Positions 1 through 5,005 of a DNA stretch of 26,855 nucleotides are shown here, piece by piece. The stretch is taken from positions 1 through 26,855 of IMG/VR virus record IMGVR_UViG_3300011252_000306, one strand, 5' to 3'. Numbering within the stretch: position 1 is the stretch's first letter; every line of letters starts with the position of its first letter. Under the pieces are notes generated by a model. That model was not told where the DNA came from, made no database searches, and worked only from the letters and a program-made list of their open reading frames with translations. The position numbers and the translations under genes were made by a program. This DNA comes from a virus.

Positions 1-27
1 AACATTAACGACAACGGGAGATAGTAG
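1..27 (+). repeat. Cassette repeat copy 1, carries the RBS of the first small gene
   Basis: First of five near-identical elements. The core AACGACAACGGGAGATAGT is present, with the Shine-Dalgarno GGGAG ending 7 bases before the ATG at 28. In one frame it reads N-I-N-D-N-G-R-stop, so an upstream gene outside the window may end here. The copy begins at the window edge and may be longer. Confidence 0.85.
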
Positions 28-210
28 ATGAGCTTAGAAATAACTGCGACTAGAGATAAGAAAAAAGTAATGATCCGTGATGACGGGTATGGGCTTGAAT
101 TACTTACAATGATAAACGGATTTCAATGGACTGGGCAACCTATTGATGATGAGGTGCTAGAGATGATCGAAGAAACTATAGACGCTTACCGTAAAGGCAA
201 AGAGTTATAA
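28..210 (+). CDS. Small acidic hypothetical phage protein (60 aa)
   Basis: I do not recognise this protein. It is 60 residues long, with a basic, polar N-terminus (Lys-rich around residues 11-14) and an acidic, probably helical C-terminal half (residues 39-60, with a D-D-E-V-L-E-M-I-E-E pattern). No signal peptide, membrane segment or cysteine is visible. The ATG is chosen because the cassette repeat places GGGAG 7 bases upstream. The TAA stop is followed directly and in frame by the next repeat, so mutation of that stop would add P-N-I-N-D-N-G-R. Its place among tiny early genes suggests a host-directed accessory role, but that is inference from position only. Confidence 0.75.
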   Translation: MSLEITATRDKKKVMIRDDGYGLELLTMINGFQWTGQPIDDEVLEMIEETIDAYRKGKEL

Positions 211-239
211 CCCAACATAAACGACAACGGGAGATAGTT
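211..239 (+). repeat. Cassette repeat copy 2
   Basis: Same core as copy 1, with ATA in place of ATT before it (a synonymous Ile change in the N-I-N-D-N-G-R frame). GGGAG ends 6 bases before the ATG at 240. It fills the whole gap between the first and second small genes. Confidence 0.85.
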
Positions 240-434
240 ATGAAAGAGAAAATTATTTTAGGTGTAATAGCTGTAGTGGTGGTAATTGGTTTGATTTTGG
301 GTGGCATGTATGTGCTTAGGTTTTTTAATGCTGCAACTTTGCATACGCAGATAATTACACCAAAAGCAGGTGTAGAGTGCGTGGTTGTAAGCGCATCAGA
401 TTCTACATCTGTTGATTGCTGGGAAGCGTTATAA
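240..434 (+). CDS. Small one-pass membrane protein (64 aa)
   Basis: Residues 2-4 are charged (K-E-K), followed by a hydrophobic helix at about residues 5-30 rich in Ile, Val, Leu and Gly. A soluble tail of about 34 residues follows, with two cysteines (in G-V-E-C-V-V-V and V-D-C-W). The layout fits an N-terminally anchored inner-membrane protein; the two cysteines could form a disulfide if the tail is periplasmic. A similar tail (G-V-x-C-x-V-V-S...S-V-D-C-W) occurs, as far as I recall, in small hypothetical proteins of other marine phages, but no function is known to me. The start is supported by the cassette repeat directly upstream. It does not look like a holin: there is one membrane segment and no lysis neighbour. 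Confidence 0.8.
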   Translation: MKEKIILGVIAVVVVIGLILGGMYVLRFFNAATLHTQIITPKAGVECVVVSASDSTSVDCWEAL

Positions 435-466
435 CACAGGGCTTAACGACAACGGGAGATAGTGAG
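435..466 (+). repeat. Cassette repeat copy 3
   Basis: Core AACGACAACGGGAGATAGT preceded by a diverged 5' flank (CAGGGCTT instead of CCAACATT). GGGAG ends 8 bases before the ATG at 467. Here the N-D-N-G-R frame is not the frame of the upstream gene. Confidence 0.85.
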
Positions 467-640
467 ATGAGTGATAGATGTAAGTGCGGTAAAGGCCATG
501 CCAGTAGCTATGATAACCTTTGTCGTTTTTGCCGAGAAAAACTATTTAGTCGTTCTGAAGCTAAAAGAGTTGGTGTAAGAACTAGGGGCGACGGTATGTC
601 TGTGGAACAGTACACCAACATTAACGACAACGGGAGATAG
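467..640 (+). CDS. Small zinc-ribbon-like protein (57 aa)
   Basis: The N-terminal third contains C-K-C-G-K-G-H followed ten or so residues later by C-R-F-C, a pattern that suits one zinc site (residues 5-22). The rest is basic. The last nine residues before the stop (Y-T-N-I-N-D-N-G-R) and the TAG stop are encoded by repeat copy 4, so here the repeat is translated. An earlier in-frame ATG at 416 lies inside the previous gene and lacks a Shine-Dalgarno; the ATG at 467 sits behind the cassette RBS and is preferred. Small zinc-ribbon proteins are often nucleic-acid or protein binders, but no target can be named. Confidence 0.78.
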   Translation: MSDRCKCGKGHASSYDNLCRFCREKLFSRSEAKRVGVRTRGDGMSVEQYTNINDNGR

Positions 641-642
641 TG
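613..642 (+). repeat. Cassette repeat copy 4, overlaps the 3' end of the zinc-ribbon gene
   Basis: Full-length copy (CACCAACATTAACGACAACG followed by GGAGATAGTG). It encodes the C-terminus and stop of the upstream gene and also provides the RBS of the next gene; GGGAG ends 6 bases before the ATG at 643. Confidence 0.88.
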
Positions 643-948
643 ATGGTAACTAAAGAAGAAGTTGACAAGGCTAGTGCTGCTTATGATGCTGCCTATGATG
701 CTGCTGCCGATGCTGCTTATGCTTATGCTGATGGTGATCCGATTGATAGCTTTGTTATATGCCCTAAGTGTGACAGACGATGGGCAAAGATAAGCGAGCA
801 AGGCGTTTCTGTGCAATGGCATGATGAATGTGTTGTTTGCAAGTTTACGACACAAGGAAAAGGCTCTAATGACGGAACTAAAGAAGAATTAGACTTAGTT
901 TCCGCAGAGTCTATGAAGCGAAGAACTGGGCAGCATGTGTGCATATAA
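643..948 (+). CDS. Ala/Tyr/Asp-repeat protein with four-cysteine zinc motif (101 aa)
   Basis: Residues 1-10 are a short charged helix. They are followed by a low-complexity stretch (about residues 11-31) of Ala, Tyr and Asp built from repeats of A-A-Y-D and A-Y-A, encoded by GCTGCTTATGAT-like units. Then comes a C-P-K-C ... C-V-V-C pair separated by 19 residues, a classic zinc-ribbon spacing, and a polar tail. The GTG at 640 is in frame immediately before the ATG; the ATG at 643 is preferred because all sibling repeats place the start 6-8 bases after GGGAG. I do not recognise the function. Similar Ala-rich helical repeats occur in small phage accessory proteins. Confidence 0.75.
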   Translation: MVTKEEVDKASAAYDAAYDAAADAAYAYADGDPIDSFVICPKCDRRWAKISEQGVSVQWHDECVVCKFTTQGKGSNDGTKEELDLVSAESMKRRTGQHVCI

Positions 949-980
949 CACCAACATAAACGACAAGGGGAGATAGTAAA
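949..980 (+). repeat. Cassette repeat copy 5
   Basis: Core with one substitution (ACAAGGGG instead of ACAACGGG), which turns the encoded N-D-N-G-R into N-D-K-G-R and extends the G-run of the Shine-Dalgarno. The run ends 8 bases before the GTG at 981. It directly follows the TAA of the upstream gene. Confidence 0.85.
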
Positions 981-1166
981 GTGAGTAAGGGTAGTAGACA
1001 AAGACCAGCAAACTTAGAGCGATTTAACGCAGAGTTTGATCGCATATTTAAACACAACGAGGTAAATAAAAATGCCGTACAAGAATCCAGCAGACCGCAA
1101 GTCACAGAAGAACCCCGCCGTGGGCACGAAAGAGCACGCAGCGAGAATGGAACGCCAACGAGCTAG
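981..1166 (+). CDS. Small basic hypothetical phage protein with GTG start (61 aa)
   Basis: The first 23 residues (S-K-G-S-R-Q-R-P-A-N ... F-D-R-I-F) match, from memory, a small conserved protein seen in many phages (K-G-x-R-Q-R-P followed by W/F-D-x-I-F), so this start and frame look real. The GTG is 8 bases after the Shine-Dalgarno of repeat copy 5. From about residue 31 onward the gene overlaps the next gene out of frame by 95 bases, and that part is Arg/Glu/Pro-rich with no recognisable feature. The usual family member ends soon after the F-D-x-I-F motif, so the tail may be a read-on after loss of an earlier stop. Function unknown. Confidence 0.68.
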   Translation: MSKGSRQRPANLERFNAEFDRIFKHNEVNKNAVQESSRPQVTEEPRRGHERARSENGTPTS

Positions 1167-1353
1167 ACGTGCGTTGGATAAAAAAGCCAAGAAGAATGGC
1201 GGCGACAAGAACGGTGACGGGCGTGCCGATAAACGTGAGGGTAAAGATGTCTCTCACAACAAAGCCCTGTCGAAGGGTGGCTCGAACAAAGATGGGTATA
1301 AGGTAGAGAGTTCTTCTGCTAACCGCAAACGCAACTACAAGAAGAAAAAATGA
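1072..1353 (+). CDS. Very basic Lys/Arg-rich protein, HNH-like relic motif (93 aa)
   Basis: Roughly a third of the residues are Lys or Arg, with almost no hydrophobic core, which suggests nucleic-acid binding. Residues 58-71 (K-D-V-S-H-N-K-A-L-S-K-G-G-S) resemble the first motif of HNH nucleases (D-x-x-H-x3-L-S-x-G-G), but the later Asn/His residues of a working HNH fold are not visible and the protein ends in a poly-Lys tail. It may be a DNA-binding or packaging-associated protein, or a degenerate HNH relative; I cannot decide between these. The RBS (AACGAGG, about 9 bases upstream) lies inside the previous gene. Its TGA stop overlaps the ATG of the helicase gene (ATGA), which implies translational coupling. 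Confidence 0.75.
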   Translation: MPYKNPADRKSQKNPAVGTKEHAARMERQRARRALDKKAKKNGGDKNGDGRADKREGKDVSHNKALSKGGSNKDGYKVESSSANRKRNYKKKK

Positions 1354-2882
1354 GAATATTTGAAAACAAAGCCCTACTGCTTAGGCTGCGTAACCCAGAA
1401 AAAGTAACGTCGGTAATACCAAAGAGTAAGGTGGTAGACAAAGATGTTGCTGTGCATTGGGGTTTAGACGAAGCGAAGACGCTACGTAACATGGACATAA
1501 AAGCGCCGTCCCCTATAGAGGGTAGGTACAAGTGGACAGGCAAGTACGAACCGTTCGCCCACCAAAAGAAGACAGCCGGCTTTCTTACTATGAACAGGAA
1601 GTCGTTCTGCTTTAACGAGCAGGGTACGGGTAAGACCGCCAGTGCTATATGGGCAGCGGACTATTTGATGAAGCAAGGAAAGATCAACCGCGTGCTGGTG
1701 ATATGTCCTTTGTCTATTATGGACAGTGCATGGCGCGCAGACTTGTTCACATTCGCTATGCACCGAACAGTTGACGTAGCGCACGGGGCGAAAGAAAAAC
1801 GCCGAAAAATAATCGAGGGTGGCGCAGACTTTGTCATCATAAATTACGACGGTGTAGAGATAGTGCAAGATGTCATAGCAGCGGGTGGGTTTGATTGCAT
1901 CATCATCGACGAAGCTACACACTATAAAAACCCGCAGACTAAACGGTGGAAGACCCTAAACAAGTTAGTCACGCCTGACACTTGGTTGTGGTTAATGACA
2001 GGTACGCCAGCCGCGCAAAGTCCAGTGGATGCGTACGGCCTTGCCAAGTTGGTCAACCCGCATGGAGTACCTAAGTTCGCGGGAGCTTTTCGTGACAGAG
2101 TGATGGTCAAGATAACCCAGTTTAAGTGGGTACCCAAAGATACGGCTACAGACGTTGTGTTCAAGGCGCTTCAGCCTGCGATACGCTTTACTAAGGAGGA
2201 GTGTTTAGACCTACCCCCTATGGTGTACGTTAAACGGCAGGTTGAATTGACCCGACAACAGAAGAAGTATTACAAGCAACTCAAGGATAAGTTGTTAGTC
2301 CAGACAAGCGGGGAAGATGTCACCGCAGTTAATGCGGCTGTTGCTATGAATAAACTACTACAGATAAGCGCCGGCGCAGTGTACACCGACACAGGTGAGG
2401 CGTTAGAGTTTGACATTACCCACAGGTATAGAGTGTTACGTGAGGTAATAGACGAGTCCAGTAAAAAGATTTTAGTATTCGTGCCGTTCAAGCATGTCAT
2501 CGACATACTCACAAACAAGTTACGGGCGGATGGTATAACGACTGATGTTATACGCGGCGACGTACCTGCAAAGAAACGCACCGAAATATTTAAACAGTTC
2601 CAAGAAACAGACAACCCGAAAGTACTAGTCATACAACCACAAGCCGCAGCACACGGAGTAACCTTAACTGCTGCAAACACAGTGGTGTGGTGGGGGCCGA
2701 CCAGTTCGTTAGAAACTTACGCACAGGCCAACGCACGGGTGCATCGCTCGGGGCAGACCCACAAATGCACGGTAGTACAGTTACAAGGATCGTTCGCGGA
2801 GAAACGCGTGTACCATTTACTAGACGGTAGAATAGACGTACACACAAAAATGATAGATTTATATAACGAAATACTTGAATAA
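1350..2882 (+). CDS. SNF2-like superfamily 2 helicase/ATPase
   Basis: Clear SF2 helicase of the SNF2-like type (510 aa). Motifs in order: a Q-like region with H-Q-K-K-T-A-G (71-77), Walker A G-T-G-K-T (92-96), motif Ia V-I-C-P-L-S (117-122), DEAH-type box I-I-I-D-E-A-T (184-190), motif III M-T-G-T-P (216-220), motif V H-G-V-T-L-T-A-A (435-442), and motif VI A-R-V-H-R-S-G-Q (462-469), the arginine-finger motif. Such proteins use ATP to translocate on double-stranded DNA. In phages they are thought to help replication, recombination or removal of bound proteins. The final residues contain no extra domain. The ATG overlaps the stop of the previous gene; the Shine-Dalgarno is weak (AAGAAG), so coupling probably drives translation. 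The family assignment is secure; the in vivo role is inference. Confidence 0.95.
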   Translation: MRIFENKALLLRLRNPEKVTSVIPKSKVVDKDVAVHWGLDEAKTLRNMDIKAPSPIEGRYKWTGKYEPFAHQKKTAGFLTMNRKSFCFNEQGTGKTASAIWAADYLMKQGKINRVLVICPLSIMDSAWRADLFTFAMHRTVDVAHGAKEKRRKIIEGGADFVIINYDGVEIVQDVIAAGGFDCIIIDEATHYKNPQTKRWKTLNKLVTPDTWLWLMTGTPAAQSPVDAYGLAKLVNPHGVPKFAGAFRDRVMVKITQFKWVPKDTATDVVFKALQPAIRFTKEECLDLPPMVYVKRQVELTRQQKKYYKQLKDKLLVQTSGEDVTAVNAAVAMNKLLQISAGAVYTDTGEALEFDITHRYRVLREVIDESSKKILVFVPFKHVIDILTNKLRADGITTDVIRGDVPAKKRTEIFKQFQETDNPKVLVIQPQAAAHGVTLTAANTVVWWGPTSSLETYAQANARVHRSGQTHKCTVVQLQGSFAEKRVYHLLDGRIDVHTKMIDLYNEILE

Positions 2883-2903
2883 TTAGTTTCTAGTAGTTAT
2901 ACT
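2875..2903 (+). promoter_or_regulatory. Candidate sigma70-type promoter at the helicase 3' end
   Basis: TTGAAT (2875-2880, 4 of 6 to TTGACA) and TATACT (2898-2903, 5 of 6 to TATAAT) are separated by exactly 17 bases. The -35 lies at the very end of the helicase gene, and transcription would start near 2910, about 25 bases before the next ATG. It would give the replication genes from 2935 a promoter separate from the upstream small-gene transcript. Confidence 0.6.
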
Positions 2904-2934
2904 CAACACCTAACACAAACTAATAGGGGGCAGT

Positions 2935-3327
2935 ATGTCAGACATAGATTTGGAACAATTAGTGCGCGTGCATCATAAGATAAAGGCTAGACGTGCGGAG
3001 ATAAGTAAGGAGTTTAAGGAAGCGGACGGCGCGCTTGCGACACAGCTTGATGCGGTTCGAGATGCGTTACTCAAGTACTTGGGGGACAACGGTATAGAGA
3101 GTATCCGCACTAGCGAGGGTACATTCTTTCGTTCAACCAAAACGCGGTATTGGACTAGCGATTGGGAGTCCATGCACAAGTTCATCATGGAGAATGAAGT
3201 CCCTGAGTTTCTCGATAAGCGTTTGAACCAAAAGAACGTGCGGGAGTACCTAGAAGAAAACCCAGATAAAGTTCCTATGGGGCTTAATGTGGATTCAGAA
3301 TACACTTTAGCAGTGAGGAAAAAGTAA
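2935..3327 (+). CDS. Conserved phage protein, N-terminal coiled coil (130 aa; Gp157-like layout)
   Basis: Residues 1-55 form a charged heptad-like helical region (repeated A, L, I with E/K/R), followed by G-I-E-S-I-R-T-S-E-G-T-F-F-R, an aromatic stretch (R-Y-W-T-S-D-W) and a C-terminal part with N-V-D-S-E-Y. A coiled coil followed by a short 'I-x-T-x-x-G-x-F' strand is also the plan of Siphovirus Gp157-type proteins, which are associated with phage recombination or defence evasion, but the similarity is only structural and I hold it loosely. The start has a good Shine-Dalgarno (AGGGGGC, 4-5 bases upstream). The stop and the next start share TAATG. It lies first in the SSB-containing operon, consistent with a role near DNA metabolism. 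Confidence 0.8.
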   Translation: MSDIDLEQLVRVHHKIKARRAEISKEFKEADGALATQLDAVRDALLKYLGDNGIESIRTSEGTFFRSTKTRYWTSDWESMHKFIMENEVPEFLDKRLNQKNVREYLEENPDKVPMGLNVDSEYTLAVRKK

Positions 3328-3566
3328 TGAGTGGATCAGTCGAAGAAACTCCAACGTACGTCCCTATCGAAGTGGTGGGTAGACGTTTATCGTTGGCTAT
3401 AACCACGCTACGGCAGTGGGTTAAGACGGGTGTTATACCAAGCGACACATACATCAAAGTAGGGCAGACGTATCGGTTTAACTTGCCCGCAGTAGTGCAC
3501 GCATTGTCTAGCGCGGAAGATGCCCCTAAAAGTGTAGTAGAAATTGCCCTTGACGAGGATATGTAA
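3327..3566 (+). CDS. Excisionase/MerR-like helix-turn-helix protein (79 aa)
   Basis: Residues 11-60 fit a small winged HTH of the excisionase/HTH_17 type: a Y-V-P-I-E-V-V opening helix, then L-S-L-A-I-T-T-L-R-Q-W as recognition region, V-I-P as the turn, and a Y-R-F-N-L-P-A-V-V wing plus helix. The remaining 20 residues are acidic. Such proteins bind DNA as accessory factors for recombination or as transcription regulators. No integrase is in the window, so a regulatory role in the replication operon is as likely as excision. It is joined to both neighbours by TAATG overlaps, which implies coordinated translation. Confidence 0.8.
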   Translation: MSGSVEETPTYVPIEVVGRRLSLAITTLRQWVKTGVIPSDTYIKVGQTYRFNLPAVVHALSSAEDAPKSVVEIALDEDM

Positions 3567-4204
3567 TGCGTAGGATTAGCTTACGCGACGGCATGTTCTC
3601 TAATAACAAACTGGAACTTGAGTGCGTTATTGTCAATGCAGCGAAAGTTTCACGCGCTTACTTCTCTGGCGAATTTGATCCCGCTAAGTTAGCTGCACCA
3701 ACTTGTTGGTCTAGCACTACGCAAACACCTGACCCTGATGTGCCGGACGAGCAAATACAAAGTCGTCGGTGTATGGACTGCCCGCAGAATGTGCGCGGTT
3801 CCTCGGGGGCGGGGAGGGCGTGTAGGTTTTCGCAGCGAATAGCCGTTGTTATGTTGGACGATTTAGAAAGGGTTTATCAAATTCAGTTGCCAGCCACTTC
3901 TATTTTTGGTAAAACTGTCGGGGGCAATATGCCGCTACAGAATTACGCTAAATTTTTGTCCGAACATAATACAACTGCTATATCTGTAGTAACAAAAATA
4001 TATTTTGACGAAGCCGCGGCGATACCTAAAGTCTTCTTCAAACCAGTACGTCCTCTCGAAGAAGCAGAGTTAAACCTTGTTACGGGTTTGGTTAACCATC
4101 CCGATACAATCGAAGCAATAACTTTGCCCAGCAATGAGCGAAGCGCAACCTCGTCACCCTTTGGAATTGTCGAAGGGTACGAACATCCAACCAACCATTC
4201 TTAG
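3566..4204 (+). CDS. Four-cysteine phage protein next to SSB (212 aa)
   Basis: The N-terminal half has a C-W (C47), then C-M-D-C-P (C69, C72), then a Gly/Ser-rich loop and A-C-R-F-S-Q-R-I-A-V (C86). This C-x21-C-x2-C-x13-C pattern could bind zinc or an iron-sulfur cluster. The same C-W...C-x-x-C-P...G-R-A-C arrangement is familiar to me from phage proteins encoded beside gp2.5-like SSBs, usually unnamed. The C-terminal half is mixed alpha/beta in character with a polar tail. The start overlaps the stop of the HTH gene (TAATG). A role in replication or recombination with the SSB is inferred from position only. Confidence 0.8.
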   Translation: MRRISLRDGMFSNNKLELECVIVNAAKVSRAYFSGEFDPAKLAAPTCWSSTTQTPDPDVPDEQIQSRRCMDCPQNVRGSSGAGRACRFSQRIAVVMLDDLERVYQIQLPATSIFGKTVGGNMPLQNYAKFLSEHNTTAISVVTKIYFDEAAAIPKVFFKPVRPLEEAELNLVTGLVNHPDTIEAITLPSNERSATSSPFGIVEGYEHPTNHS

Positions 4205-4215
4205 GAGAATGAGCA

Positions 4216-4941
4216 ATGCAAATGATCGACAATGTAGAAATATTATACCCACGTATTAACCGTACGTACCACTTTGACCAAGCAGAGAACCGTTCTGTAC
4301 CGTGTGACCCGCTGGCCGAAAACGCTGCGTACGAGACTAAGTTCTTGATGACCAAGGATCAAGCTAAGGCGCTGTTCAAGTGCATGGCCGAAGCGTACGC
4401 CGAGAAGCGTGAAAACAAATGGCCTGAGAAGTTAGATATGCCTTTCGAGAAGCACGACGACGGACGGTATATTGGTAAGGCTAAACTCAAGGGCGCGTAC
4501 AGTGGGGAGCCTACTAAGAAGCCGCTGCAAGTAGACGCTAAAGGTAAGGAGCTACCAGAAGACTTTCAGCTAACCACCGGCAGTACGTGTAACCTCGCAG
4601 TTATTTTCGTGCCCTACAACATGCGTGACCACGGTGTGTCTCTACGTTTGAAAGCTGTACAAGTTGTACAGTACGCGGAGATGAAAGCTGACAACCCATT
4701 CGGGGAAGTTGAAGGGTTTGACCAAGACGAGGGTAGCGACAATCCTTTCGCCACTAAAGTCGATGCCGTTGCTAAGACTAAGGAGTTGCCCGACGACGGA
4801 TCTGACGATCTGTTTGGCGACGACGAAGAACCAGCCGAAGCCCCACCAAAAAAAGTAGCTAGGAAAAAAGCTACCCCTAAAGTCGAAAAAGCAGATGCTT
4901 CCGATCTAGAAAGTTTAGTGAGTGGTTGGGACGACGAATAG
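4216..4941 (+). CDS. T7 gp2.5-like single-stranded DNA-binding protein
   Basis: The sequence resembles the phage gp2.5/DUF2815 type of single-stranded DNA-binding protein (241 aa). An OB-fold-like domain covers about residues 1-155, with L-Y-P-R-I-N-R-T-Y near the start and G-V-S-L-R-L-K-A-V-Q-V-V near its end. A flexible region follows with D-N-P-F and G-S-D-D-L-F-G-D-D-E-E, a Lys/Ala-rich linker, and a C-terminal acidic tip ending in G-W-D-D-E. Acidic tips of this kind contact polymerase and helicase in the T7 system. The protein would coat single-stranded DNA during replication. AGGAGA sits 7 bases before the ATG. The gene is followed by a strong terminator, suggesting it is made in excess. 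Confidence 0.88.
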   Translation: MQMIDNVEILYPRINRTYHFDQAENRSVPCDPLAENAAYETKFLMTKDQAKALFKCMAEAYAEKRENKWPEKLDMPFEKHDDGRYIGKAKLKGAYSGEPTKKPLQVDAKGKELPEDFQLTTGSTCNLAVIFVPYNMRDHGVSLRLKAVQVVQYAEMKADNPFGEVEGFDQDEGSDNPFATKVDAVAKTKELPDDGSDDLFGDDEEPAEAPPKKVARKKATPKVEKADASDLESLVSGWDDE

Positions 4942-4953
4942 TCTACCTCCGTG

Positions 4954-4992
4954 CTACGGTAGGGGGATTCCTCTACCGTAGTTATTTTACTT
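4954..4992 (+). terminator. Intrinsic terminator after the SSB gene
   Basis: CTACGGTAGGGG (4954-4965) pairs with CCTCTACCGTAG (4970-4981) through a 12-bp stem with one G-U pair and a four-base loop (GATT). It is followed by TTATTTTACTTT. This fits a Rho-independent terminator between the SSB gene and the primase-helicase gene. No good promoter was seen in the 64-base gap, so downstream expression probably depends on read-through or antitermination. Confidence 0.82.
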
Positions 4993-5005
4993 TCATGGGG
5001 GGACT

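Noticed and set aside
416-466. Upstream start for the zinc-ribbon gene (ATG at 416)
   Set aside because: It lies inside the previous gene, has no Shine-Dalgarno, and would translate the cassette repeat; the ATG at 467 has the repeat RBS.
508-855. Antisense ORF over the small-gene array
   Set aside because: It covers coding genes supported by the repeat RBS on the opposite strand; it has low-complexity Ser/Ile content and no RBS context.
1482-1922. Antisense ORF inside the helicase gene
   Set aside because: Opposite-frame shadow of the clear helicase motifs.
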